From assembly GCA_964432985.1 (NCBI GenBank), contig CAYSPT010000011.1, positions 36,913-100,912 on the forward strand: DNA of 64,000 nucleotides. Direction: 5' to 3'. The notes beneath the pieces were generated by a model, which saw only the letters and a program-made list of their open reading frames with translations, was not told where the DNA came from and ran no database searches. The position numbers and the translations under genes are program-made. Of the stretch, positions 45,001-52,376 are shown in pieces; position 1 is the stretch's first letter; every line of letters starts with the position of its first letter. This DNA comes from CAYSPT01 sp964432985 (GTDB lineage Bacteria; Muiribacteriota; CAYSPT01).

Positions 45001-45197
45001 GTGATCTCCTGTTCGATCTCCCGTGGCGACAGGGCGGTGGCAACAGTGTTGATCTGCACCTGGACCGGTGTGGTGTCGGGAAACGCGTCAATCGGCAGAC
45101 GGGACAGCGAGTACATCCCGCTCACCGCCAGCAGGAGGGTGAAGGTGATCACCAGGGAACGGTTGTCAAGCGACCACGATATGATACGTTCGAGCAT
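42093..45197 (-). CDS. Heavy-metal efflux RND transporter, CusA/CzcA family
   Basis: A complete 1,034-residue inner-membrane pump. The N-terminal DNRSLVITFTLLLAVSGMYSL, the family-specific DAFPDTTPVQVQINT, and in the fourth helix DFGFIVDSALVMVEN with the D/D/E proton-relay residues place it among metal-exporting RND proteins. It would drive Cu, Ag, Zn, Co or similar ions through a tripartite complex. It is the last gene of a four-gene minus operon with adaptor and Cys-rich proteins, 18 bp after the adaptor. No outer-membrane TolC-type gene lies in the window. The metal cannot be assigned. Confidence 0.95.
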   Translation of the reverse strand: MLERIISWSLDNRSLVITFTLLLAVSGMYSLSRLPIDAFPDTTPVQVQINTVATALSPREIEQEITFPVEQAISGLPGLAEVRSISKFGLSQVIVIFEDGTDIYFARQLVMEKLMVVSLPEGITRPKMGPVSTGLGEVYHYIVTGQDKSLEELTTIHDWVVKPRLRSVSGVAEVNTWGGKRRQYHVLVDLENLMKYNLALDDVFAALQENNLNVGGGNIVQAGELHLVHGIGLTTSTEEIGNIVIDAYRGTPVRIRDVAVVKIGHEIRRGAATANGRGEVVLGLGFMLMGENSDQVTERLKKRLDEIRMSLPSGVEILPLYDRTDLVRQVLDTVKNNLLEGAVLVVAVLFLFLGNLRAGIIVASAIPLSMCFAFSGMLRLGIAGSLMSLGAIDFGFIVDSALVMVENNVRHLQESTGKRPVMEIVKQASVQVARPTVFAQTINMIVYLPVLALEGIEGKLFRPMSLTILFALSGSVLLICTVLPVMVSYFTPGRMRTAKDRITPLIAWLYRPVVRRTLRNPALFGFIPVIVIAAGIWLAAGIGSEFIPRLSEMGIVINTVRLAGVSVEESVRYGTRIETLIREKFPHEVKNVWVRTGTAEVATDPMGIELSDVFITLAPREEWVRARTQDELTSVLRRELSGLPGMRMIFTQPIEMRVNEMIAGIRTDLGVKIFGDDLEILRTKAMEAEAILRSIPGSTDLYTEQITGQPVLQVRLDQEAIARYGVPARHVLDAVEAIGARHVGEIREGQRRFDLVVRLKEEYRCDTSAVGRILVPSAGGERIPLARLAYIRQVEEPSTITREWQKRRIVIQCNVSGRDIGGFVEEVRRTIEETLALPPGYHVEFGGQFEHLQRAAKRLMIVVPLALLLIFVLLLAATGSTRASCIIFLGPIFAAFGGLTALCLRGMPFTVSAGVGFVIASGVSVLNGLVLIHTIKNRLASGLSVARGIEEGALLRLRPIIMAGLVAVLGFLPMAISTGVGAEVQRPLATVVIGGIIADNVLTLLVLPALYALFGGLRTSQQTVDDKGVAPARV

Positions 45198-45215
45198 ATG
45201 AGTCTCCCTCCCCGC

Positions 45216-46757
45216 CTATTGTTTTCCCGGCTCGACTTCGCAGCAGCCGGCGCCAATGCTTCCTTTTAGTATCTCGGTCTTGAGCAGAAAGCTGCCCGTG
45301 GTCACGATTTCCTCACCATCCTTGACGCCGCTTTCCGCCACGTAGAAGCGATCCGTCTCGTAACCGAGCGTGACCTTGCGTGGTTCGAAGAGGACATCGC
45401 TTATCTTCACGAAAACAACATTGCAGCATCCATCCCACTGGACCGACTCTTTGGGGAGGACCAGCGAGGCTTCGTCCTCCCGAACGATAATGGCTGCTTT
45501 TCCGAACATCCCTGAACGCAGCAGACGGTCCTGGTTCTCTATTTCAGCCCGGACCTTGATTGTTCGCGTGCGGAGGTCCACGTGGGAGCTGATCCAGGTG
45601 ACCCGGCCGCCGCGGCGTTCGCCGGGAAGTCCTTCAGGCTCAAAGATCACGTTTTGACCGTCCCGGACCATTGGCAGATCACTTTCGTAGATGTCGAGCA
45701 TGGCCCACACACGGGACGTGTCGGCGATGCTGACAAGTGGTTGGCCGGTATCGACGACTTCACCGGCTACCGCGAGACGTTCCACTACCGCCCCGGCGAA
45801 AGGAGCCCGGAGGGGAAGCAGCGAAGAAAGGTCCGTTTCCTCCGGAATGGCCTCGATCTGTTCGTTGGAGAACCCGAGGTTCCTGAGCTGTTGGGCCGCC
45901 CGGGAGAGGCTGATGCGGCTTTCGGTAAGCCTGGTTTCGGCCTCCTGGATTTCCCATTCGGAGGAAGCTTTGTGTTCCAGGAGACGCGCTTCGCGGGCGT
46001 GATTTTTCTCCCAGAGACTCACCAGGGCCAGCGCCTGAAGGTACTCGGCCTTGGCCGTTCCCAAAGCCACCGAGTCCACCACCGCCAGCGTTTCGCCCTC
46101 CACCACCGGCTGGCCCAGGTCCTTGCGGATCTCCCGCACCACACCGCCGGCCCGCGACGAGAGGCGCGCGTACCGGCCGGCATCGAAGGCGGTCTCGGCA
46201 TTGCAGATAATCGTCTGCGTCACCTTCCGGTTCTCGACGAGCGCATACTCCAGCCCGGCGGCCCGCGCGATCCCGGGAGAATCGAATTGGACGCGCAAGT
46301 CATGGGTCCGACAGGTAACCGAAGGGGATCGTTGACTCCTGGGTGGTTCGGGAGCCCGGACGAGCCTGATATCGGATGCCGGAGCTTTGCTCTTCTCGCT
46401 CACGCTTCCCCCTGGCACCAGATCATGGTTGCAGATCGTGCATTGCGACTCCGGGATGTCGTGACCAGCGCACCAGTCGCCGATGGCTTTGAAGGCCGTG
46501 ACGAGGTCAGGAGAGCATTTTGTGCAGAGGGCTTCCGGAACCCCGTGCCCGTTGCAGAATCCCATTGCATCGATCAGGCTTTCATCACAGAAGGGGCACT
46601 TTCCAGATGTCAGCCCATGCGGGCATGCCGCCTCCGTTTCCCTCTGAACACCGGGTTTCCCGGTGGGTATCCACCCGTGCCTGTCGGCGACGATAATCAG
46701 AGAAGCCCCAGCGGCTACAAATATCAGTCCAACCAGTACCGACACAAACCTTTTCAT
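45216..46757 (-). CDS. RND periplasmic adaptor (CusB-like) with N-terminal Cys/His repeats
   Basis: The protein has 513 residues with GGAGGT before the ATG. A membrane anchor (VSVLVGLIFVAAGASLIIV) is followed by a ~90-residue domain with repeated C-x-x-H / C-x-x-C units (CPHGLTSGKCPFC, CNGHGVPEALCTKC, CAGHDIPESQCTIC). The HlyD-type adaptor then follows: lipoyl/hairpin halves, beta-barrel (PFAGAVVERLAVAGEVVDTG) and a membrane-proximal C-terminal region ending in GCCEVEPGKQ. The N-terminal repeats probably bind metal and hand it to the pump. Confidence 0.93.
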   Translation of the reverse strand: MKRFVSVLVGLIFVAAGASLIIVADRHGWIPTGKPGVQRETEAACPHGLTSGKCPFCDESLIDAMGFCNGHGVPEALCTKCSPDLVTAFKAIGDWCAGHDIPESQCTICNHDLVPGGSVSEKSKAPASDIRLVRAPEPPRSQRSPSVTCRTHDLRVQFDSPGIARAAGLEYALVENRKVTQTIICNAETAFDAGRYARLSSRAGGVVREIRKDLGQPVVEGETLAVVDSVALGTAKAEYLQALALVSLWEKNHAREARLLEHKASSEWEIQEAETRLTESRISLSRAAQQLRNLGFSNEQIEAIPEETDLSSLLPLRAPFAGAVVERLAVAGEVVDTGQPLVSIADTSRVWAMLDIYESDLPMVRDGQNVIFEPEGLPGERRGGRVTWISSHVDLRTRTIKVRAEIENQDRLLRSGMFGKAAIIVREDEASLVLPKESVQWDGCCNVVFVKISDVLFEPRKVTLGYETDRFYVAESGVKDGEEIVTTGSFLLKTEILKGSIGAGCCEVEPGKQ

Positions 46758-46760
46758 GGC

Positions 46761-47141
46761 CTACCTCCGGGAATCCTTCGGCAACGCGCCTTTCTTTTCT
46801 CCGGGGAGATGCCCACCCGCCAGGCACGGTGCGCATTGGGATTCAGGGACGCCGTGTCCCGCGCACCAGTCATTCTCCACTTTGAATCCGGCAATCAGGG
46901 CTGGATTGCATTGTGCGCACAAGGCCTCGGGGACGCCGTGTTCAGGGCACTTGCCTTTGCTATTTACCAGGGAAGGATCACACCACGGGCAATCTTTCTC
47001 CGCAATCTGGTGTCGGGTGCAAAATTCCTTTGCCTGGACTGCTACGGGAGTTTCCTTAAGCGAACGGGTGTAGCGGAGGTACATGAAAGCTCCGCCGGCC
47101 CCGACCGCTACCAGAAGCACTGCTATTGCGATTTTTTTCAT
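46761..47141 (-). CDS. Small membrane-anchored Cys/His-repeat protein of the metal efflux operon
   Basis: The protein has 126 residues with AAGGAG nine bases upstream and ends three bases before the adaptor start. One N-terminal membrane helix (IAIAVLLVAVGAGGAFMYL) is followed by three C-x-x-H-x6-C-x-x-C-type units (CTRHQIAEKDCPWC, CPEHGVPEALCAQC, CAGHGVPESQCAPC). These match the adaptor's N-terminal repeats, so it is in effect a free copy of that metal-binding domain and probably a periplasmic metal chaperone. Confidence 0.85.
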   Translation of the reverse strand: MKKIAIAVLLVAVGAGGAFMYLRYTRSLKETPVAVQAKEFCTRHQIAEKDCPWCDPSLVNSKGKCPEHGVPEALCAQCNPALIAGFKVENDWCAGHGVPESQCAPCLAGGHLPGEKKGALPKDSRR

Positions 47142-47345
47142 CTTGATTCACTCCTTTGTGTTAATTCATTTTCGATTTCTGGCTCCATGATCTCCCACAG
47201 GCAAGCTCCGGTCACGTAAATATCTTTAGATGATTCCAGCCCGGAGAGGCGTGTGGTTTACTAATCAGGAAAAACAAGAACTATCTCCTGCAGGGATATA
47301 ATAAAAGTATTCACCTGATCAGGGAACAACTGGTATGAAAAGGAA

Positions 47346-47786
47346 TCAAGCACGGGGAGGGTGGAAAATATCCGTCGGATAGACGGAGAAAAGGTCGCAA
47401 ACCTGGAAGCCAGGGATTGAACCGGTACGAGCAACGTAGAGAAGTTTTGCTACAGGGGTGTGAAGCAGAGGCATGCCTTCACAGCAGGACCGTGAGCACT
47501 TCGTGCAATCATTCGGGCAACAAGCTCTGCCGTCAGGAACTGTCTCGCTGGAAAATGTCGCGTACGAAACGGTACCGTGACAGCAAAAAGAAACCGGACT
47601 ATCACATGGTCCTGCTTCATCAAGCTCACTTGATTCGCGGCAAATCCGGCTGTCAGGAAGACTGTCAAGCGTATGGTCGGCAGTCGTGAACGGGAGATGC
47701 GCTGCCAGCATACTGGGGACCAGCACCAGGATAATAATCCTGCGCCAGGATTCATTCCAAAGTCGATAAATAAGTCTGGTCGTCAT
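47346..47786 (-). CDS. Cysteine-rich exported protein heading the metal efflux operon
   Basis: The start is taken at ATG 47786 (AGGGGT upstream); the longer frame to 47873 has no supporting site. The 146-residue product has an N-terminal hydrophobic segment (IIILVLVPSMLAAHLPF) and a cysteine-dense middle (CDSPVSFCC, ACCPNDCTKCSRSCC) suited to binding soft metal ions. The gene is first in the efflux run, 204 bp before the next gene. Upstream, TGTCAA (TTGACA on the coding strand) occurs at 47868, 47904 and 47922, a likely promoter area. Confidence 0.65.
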   Translation of the reverse strand: MTTRLIYRLWNESWRRIIILVLVPSMLAAHLPFTTADHTLDSLPDSRICRESSELDEAGPCDSPVSFCCHGTVSYATFSSETVPDGRACCPNDCTKCSRSCCEGMPLLHTPVAKLLYVARTGSIPGFQVCDLFSVYPTDIFHPPRA

Positions 47787-48010
47787 TCTCGTACCCCTAA
47801 TATGGAACGAAATCTTTTCTGGATAAAGTTCCTTTTCTCTCTTAGTCTGACAAAAAATTACCAACAATGTCAATAGGTTTTACGGGCTGTATAAGTTATT
47901 GTTTGTCAACTTTATCCATTCTGTCAATGTCATTGTATAAAAATAATTATTGTGTGTTGTAGTAATTGATGCCAAACTGATGTCAAAATCAGATTTGAGA
48001 CCCTACCCAC

Positions 48011-48225
48011 CCTATGCGACTGGATTTGAACCAGCTAAATACCCAAAGGGTATTCATGCTCAGAAGAACCTAAATGTTCGCAGAACATTAGACCACCCCT
48101 TGAACCCCATTCAAACTTCAGCCCTGCACACAGTGGTATACAGTGATACACAGTGACCTTTCGATTGTATTATCTGGATAGTCTGTATAGTTTGGTACCG
48201 GTGTTGCTGCAGTAATTGCTGCAGT
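48011..48225 (+). repeat. TA-block structured repeat, copy A
   Basis: A full-length copy. It opens with GCGACTGGATTTGAACCAG, the reverse complement of a tRNA T-arm. Then come a TACCC-AAA-GGGTA hairpin, AATGTTC-GCA-GAACATT (48073-48089), a TTGAACCCCATTCAAA block, a run of ACACAGTGG/ATACAGTGA pieces and GGTACCGGTGTTGCTGCAGT ending in two CTGCAG hexamers. It ends three bases from the HEPN stop codon. The 47787-48010 stretch before it is AT-rich and without a gene. Confidence 0.85.
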
Positions 48226-48228
48226 ACC

Positions 48229-48633
48229 TCAAGGTAAAAGCGATTCAATCCAGTCCATGAACCGTTCAACATGCTTTGCCAGGTCACGAGCTTTAGCGGC
48301 AGTGCAAATGGTTCCTTCATATTCGATTATATTCTTTGCCGTGAGAAGCCGGCGAAGGCGGGAAGCATTGGTAGATGCCTCTGTATGCCTGACCAAACTC
48401 TTTAATAGTTTAGCTGCATCATCATGTTTGGGACTCACACTCCTCACACCATGCAAGAACACAAGTAGAGCATCATTGGCCGAGATGGCAGCGTGAATGG
48501 AGTTGAGAGCAGCAGCATTCCAGTTTCCTGACGCCATACTTTGCCGCATTGCATCTCTGAAATCAACAGCTTTTGACCAGAAATTTACATACTGGCTTTT
48601 ATCAGTTGAAGCAACAGGGATTTTACGAGCGGC
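48229..48633 (-). CDS. HEPN-domain toxin of a HEPN/MNT pair
   Basis: The start is taken at ATG 48633 (MAARK), with GAGG inside the preceding gene; the product has 134 residues and overlaps the nucleotidyltransferase gene by 11 bp. The all-helical pattern (NFWSKAVDFRDAMRQSM, AAALNSIHAAISANDALLVFL, AAKLLKSLV, AKARDLAKHVERFMDWIE) fits HEPN. The usual R-x4-6-H ribonuclease motif is not obvious, though IHAAI and RDLAKH are candidates. HEPN proteins are often RNases that MNT partners silence by adenylylation. Confidence 0.8.
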   Translation of the reverse strand, partial: AARKIPVASTDKSQYVNFWSKAVDFRDAMRQSMASGNWNAAALNSIHAAISANDALLVFLHGVRSVSPKHDDAAKLLKSLVRHTEASTNASRLRRLLTAKNIIEYEGTICTAAKARDLAKHVERFMDWIESLLP

Positions 48634-49252
48634 CATATCCCAACACCTCGCCAATCGACATTCCATAGAGGACTTTACCCGTTTCTACGACTTCCTTGAT
48701 TAGGGTATCCTGTTTTTTATATCTAGTAAGAAATGTATTGCCTGTCATAACAACTGGTGAGAGTCGGTTGCCATACCTCATGCTGATCGTATCTTCAAGC
48801 TCGTCCATACACGCCTTGGATTTTCGAAGGGCTTGGGCATCGGACACTATAATGAGAACATCATAGTCGCTGTCTGGACGAGCCGTCCCTTTTGCATTAC
48901 TACCGAACAGAATGACAGCAAGAATATTATTTTGGCCTATGGATTCGATGATAAAAGAGGTCATTGCCCCGGTTACATTTCGTTCGCCGTTAAATAAAGG
49001 TTTGAGAAGATCAGTAACAAGGATATTATCGAAATCAAGAGCATACAGATGTGATCGTCCCACTCTCCGCATTGACATGATCCCATGCCGAACCAAATCT
49101 TTTAAAGCATTGTGACAAGCAACGTGAGAGAGGCCAACTGCCGAGGCAATTTCCCGCCCGTTAAACTCAGCCTGGGTATTCATCAGGAATCGAAGAATTT
49201 TTACCTTCGAAAGCTGGGACAATATACCATCAAGTGGATTATTCAATAGCAT
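48623..49252 (-). CDS. MNT-type nucleotidyltransferase antitoxin with N-terminal HTH
   Basis: The protein has 209 residues. Residues 1-75 form a winged helix (LSKVKILRFLM; GREIASAVGLSHVACHNALK). The minimal nucleotidyltransferase follows with GSNAKGTARPDSDYD at 117-131 (GS, then metal-binding D129 and D131). In HEPN/MNT systems the MNT protein modifies and silences the HEPN toxin. Fusion to a DNA-binding domain suggests it also represses its own promoter, which contains fitting inverted repeats. Confidence 0.88.
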   Translation of the reverse strand: MLLNNPLDGILSQLSKVKILRFLMNTQAEFNGREIASAVGLSHVACHNALKDLVRHGIMSMRRVGRSHLYALDFDNILVTDLLKPLFNGERNVTGAMTSFIIESIGQNNILAVILFGSNAKGTARPDSDYDVLIIVSDAQALRKSKACMDELEDTISMRYGNRLSPVVMTGNTFLTRYKKQDTLIKEVVETGKVLYGMSIGEVLGYGRS

Positions 49253-49285
49253 TTTGTTTTCCTTGAATACCCGCCCTTATTGTAA

Positions 49286-49331
49286 AGTATAGTTACCATT
49301 TGTAAATAAATATTACCATATAACATTGTAA
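49286..49331 (-). promoter_or_regulatory. Candidate operator/promoter of the HEPN/MNT pair
   Basis: TTACCATTTGTAA (49293-49305) and TTACCATATAACATTGTAA (49313-49331) share TTAC...GTAA ends. TATACT on the coding strand (49286-49291) is a possible -10. The site lies 34-79 bp before the start codon. The winged-helix antitoxin is the likely binder. Confidence 0.4.
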
Positions 49332-49399
49332 ATAGCAATAGGGTAGACGAAAAGCTCCGACAAAAGTAATAAAGTGAGATACCTCAAATCCCCAACCAC

Positions 49400-49630
49400 C
49401 CTATGCGACTGGATTTGAACCAGCTAAAATTACCGGAGGGTATTCATGCTCGCAGAGCCTAAATGCTCGCAGAGCCTAAATGCTCGCAGAGCATTAGAAC
49501 ACCATTGAACCCCATTCAAAATCGAGGACTCTACATAGTGGTACAGCGTGGTATACAGTGACTTTTCGATTGTACTGTCTGGATAGCCTGGATAGTTTGG
49601 TACCGGTGTTGCTGCAGTTGGTGCTGCAGT
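49400..49630 (+). repeat. TA-block structured repeat, copy B
   Basis: A full-length copy with the same order as copy A. The GCTC-GCA-GAGC hairpin unit is present three times in tandem (49446-49495), the last as AATGCTC-GCA-GAGCATT. It is preceded by CCGACAAAAGTAATAAAG. It ends ten bases before the first IS21 element. Confidence 0.85.
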
Positions 49631-49723
49631 GGAAAAAAATGACATCTGGGACCGATGTAAATGGCAAGTAACTTTCCCACTGTAGTGGCAAATAATTTTA
49701 CCAGTCAAGCGGAAAAAAAGAGA

Positions 49724-50461
49724 TCACTTCTCCTTTCCTTTTATTCTATATGACTCACCATCAAGGTTGAAGACCTGGGAGTGATGGAGCAGCCGATCAA
49801 GCAGGGCCACCGTCATGATCTCGTCGCCCATCATTTCGGCCCACGAATCGAAGCTCTTATTCGAGGTAATGATGATGGAGGACTTCTCGTAGAGCTCGCT
49901 CACCAGGTTGAAGAACAGGTTCGCCTCCTTTCTCTCAATCGGCGTGTAGCCAATTTCATCGATAATGACCAGATCGGACTTCATGAGGCGGTTGATCCGG
50001 AACTGGGCCTTCCGTTGGATCTCCGCGGTCTTGAGCAGCTTGATCAGGTTTGTCACCCGCTCGAAGCACACGGTGTATCCGGCCTGTATGGCCGCCATGC
50101 CAATGGCGATCGACAGGTGGGTTTTTCCAAGACCGGGCGGCCCAAAGAAGAGCATGTTGTGGTGGTTGTCCAACCAGCGGAAGTCGAGCAGCACCGAAAC
50201 GTCCGACTTGTTGATGCCTTTGACCCGACCAAACTTGAATCCTTCGAGTTTCTTTTCCACCGGAAAGTGCGCTGCCGCCAAATTGCGTTTTAAGCGCCGT
50301 TCGGCCCGGTAGGCGACCTCTACATCCAACAACGTGCCGAGAAAGCCCAAATACGATACCTTGCGGTTCTCGGCTTCGTCGATCTCTGCATCGAGTTGTT
50401 TCGAGATGCCTTTCAACTTCAAACCATCCAGCTTGACAACAATCTGTTGGTACTGTTTCAT
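49724..50461 (-). CDS. istB: IS21 helper ATPase IstB
   Basis: A 245-residue AAA+ ATPase with Walker A GPPGLGKTH (residues ~108-116) and Walker B DLVIIDEIGY. It is the transposition regulator that shapes target DNA for IstA. Its start overlaps the istA stop by four bases, as is normal in IS21. It is complete. Confidence 0.95.
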   Translation of the reverse strand: MKQYQQIVVKLDGLKLKGISKQLDAEIDEAENRKVSYLGFLGTLLDVEVAYRAERRLKRNLAAAHFPVEKKLEGFKFGRVKGINKSDVSVLLDFRWLDNHHNMLFFGPPGLGKTHLSIAIGMAAIQAGYTVCFERVTNLIKLLKTAEIQRKAQFRINRLMKSDLVIIDEIGYTPIERKEANLFFNLVSELYEKSSIIITSNKSFDSWAEMMGDEIMTVALLDRLLHHSQVFNLDGESYRIKGKEK

Positions 50462-52026
50462 GACATCACCTCCTCGCCGGCGGCACCGAGCAGTGCTCGG
50501 TACATAGACGGATCGGTCTTTGCGACCTGGAAGTGTGCACCAAGGTGATCACGTTTCTTTACCGAAAGCAACGCCACGACATCTTCCGGTATCCGATCCG
50601 GTTCCTGATTGCTCATTCGTAAGAAATGACGATATGTGTCCAACAGATCGATCATGCTGTAGGTCTTGTTGCTCAGGCAGAACTGGAGCGCCTGCTCAAG
50701 GATGTCAGAGTCGTACTCACCGGCCATCCTGCTCATGAACTCGCCGTACTGGTCCCGGAAGTAACGTTGGTAAGTTTCGTAGTTCTGCTCGACGAACTCT
50801 TTCCAGCTCGGCAGCTTGCTCTGCTTCAGAAGCTTCGCTTTCAGCTTTTTGCGGCATCCCGAGCGGGGCCGGTTCTGGTGTCTACGGGAAACAATGGTTC
50901 CGGGAACAAGCGAAAGAGCATGTTCCTCAATCTGTTTGCCGGTGGTCACGTCGAACACGAAAAGCTGGTGTTCGGTCTTGAAGATCTCGACCTTGCCGTG
51001 CTTGTAGTCGACGGGGACCGGATACTTGCTGGCATCCACCGATATCCGCTTCATCTTGTTGACGGTTCTCGTGTCCCGGTACTTGGTCTGACCTTTTTGG
51101 AAGATCGAAGCCTTGAGCGACCGCAGGTGCTTTCGCTCTTCACCGATAAGCTCAGCCGGGATCCGCCGGGTGGCGGCGGAGATCTTGCCGTTGGCCCGCC
51201 GGACAAGCCAGTCGAATAGCCGGTCCCTGGCTTCTTCCACGATATCGAAGTCTCGGACCTTGAAGAAGTTGTTCTTCACGAACTTGACGAGGTTCTCGAC
51301 CTTGCCTTTGCTCTCCGGGTCCGCCTTGCGGCAGACATACATCTCCAGCTCCATCTCCTCTTTGAAGGTGTTGAAGTCCGTGGTGTAGATGATGTCGCCC
51401 TTGTTTTCGCTTACCACCATCACCCGGTCTTGATCGATTACCAGCTCCCGGGGCCGGCCGTCGATGTAGGTGAAGCAGTCGAGTAGATGATGGATGAGGT
51501 CGGTGGTGTTGAAAGGCCGGCCCTGGACGGCGCAGTACTTGTAGCGGCTGGCTGAGAGGACCGCGGCGAAAATATAGAGCTTCAACCCAGAACGAGTCCT
51601 GGTCTGCCCGAAGTCGATCTGCAGCTGCTGACCGAATGGTAGTTCCGGAACCGGCGTGTAGTTTCGTTTCGTCTTCTTGAACTCAATCTGTTCTGATTCC
51701 TCCAGATATTCGATGTATTTCCTGAACGTTCGCTCAGAGCCCGGTAGTTTCCCGTGAATCTCTTCCAGGTAGTCGTAGACCGCGGCCTTGGGCAACCGCC
51801 TGCATCCGTTCTCCCGGTACACGGCCAGAACGTCGTCACGCAAGGAGTCAAAAGCCTTGGTGCGGCAGCGAAGTGCTTCCAGATATGGATAGAAATCTTC
51901 CTCTGACATGTGATAATACTTGCTGACAGTTTTGATATTGAGGTTGGTTTCTTTGGTTATTTCTGTCTTTGTTAAGCCTTTGCTCTTGAAATGTTGGATT
52001 CTTTGGTACATAATTTTAGTGATCAT
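50458..52026 (-). CDS. istA: IS21 transposase IstA
   Basis: The protein has 522 residues. An N-terminal HTH (LTKTEITKETNLNIKTVSKYY) is followed by the DDE integrase core: IDFGQ, VIDQDR and PESKGKVENLVKF supply D, D and E. A C-terminal beta region follows. It is complete with no frameshift, so the element may still be active. Confidence 0.95.
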   Translation of the reverse strand: MITKIMYQRIQHFKSKGLTKTEITKETNLNIKTVSKYYHMSEEDFYPYLEALRCRTKAFDSLRDDVLAVYRENGCRRLPKAAVYDYLEEIHGKLPGSERTFRKYIEYLEESEQIEFKKTKRNYTPVPELPFGQQLQIDFGQTRTRSGLKLYIFAAVLSASRYKYCAVQGRPFNTTDLIHHLLDCFTYIDGRPRELVIDQDRVMVVSENKGDIIYTTDFNTFKEEMELEMYVCRKADPESKGKVENLVKFVKNNFFKVRDFDIVEEARDRLFDWLVRRANGKISAATRRIPAELIGEERKHLRSLKASIFQKGQTKYRDTRTVNKMKRISVDASKYPVPVDYKHGKVEIFKTEHQLFVFDVTTGKQIEEHALSLVPGTIVSRRHQNRPRSGCRKKLKAKLLKQSKLPSWKEFVEQNYETYQRYFRDQYGEFMSRMAGEYDSDILEQALQFCLSNKTYSMIDLLDTYRHFLRMSNQEPDRIPEDVVALLSVKKRDHLGAHFQVAKTDPSMYRALLGAAGEEVMS

Positions 52027-52376
52027 TGGTTAGGTCCTTTGGATTTTGATTTGGCTTTGGCACCAAAATCTAGTCTAAAGGACCTTTCCTTTGATTGGTA
52101 TTTTTATTTGCCGCGCTACTGGGAAACTAGTTTACCGTTTGCAACCGATAAGGGGTATTCTGTCAATGGCCGCCTCCGCGCGGGGTGGTGCCCAATTTTT
52201 GCGAAAAGGAATTTTCTATGAGTTTGAAAAAGATCAGATTAATTTAATAATATCAAATTTTACTTGCCTGGATATCATGTTACTATTAAAGGCAGAATTT
52301 GATCTCTTTAGGCAATAGAGATATAGTGTTGAAACTCCAGGTGTGACTTGCATCAAAGGAGTATAAAATCTATTCT

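Larger units (their letters stand above)
49640..52165 (-). mobile_element. IS21-family insertion sequence (first element)
   Basis: The element has istA/istB in the standard overlapping order and imperfect inverted ends of about 55-60 bp. The outer TGACA is seen at 49640 (plus) and as TGTCA at 52161-52165, and inner blocks GGCAAATAA...TACCA are matched at both ends. No target duplication is visible, so the exact borders are approximate or the element has undergone recombination. Confidence 0.8.

Noticed and set aside
45582..47219. 545-codon plus-strand open frame
   Set aside because: It is antisense to the metal adaptor and Cys/His-repeat genes, whose minus-strand frames show clear domains and ribosome sites. 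The plus product shows no recognisable domain.
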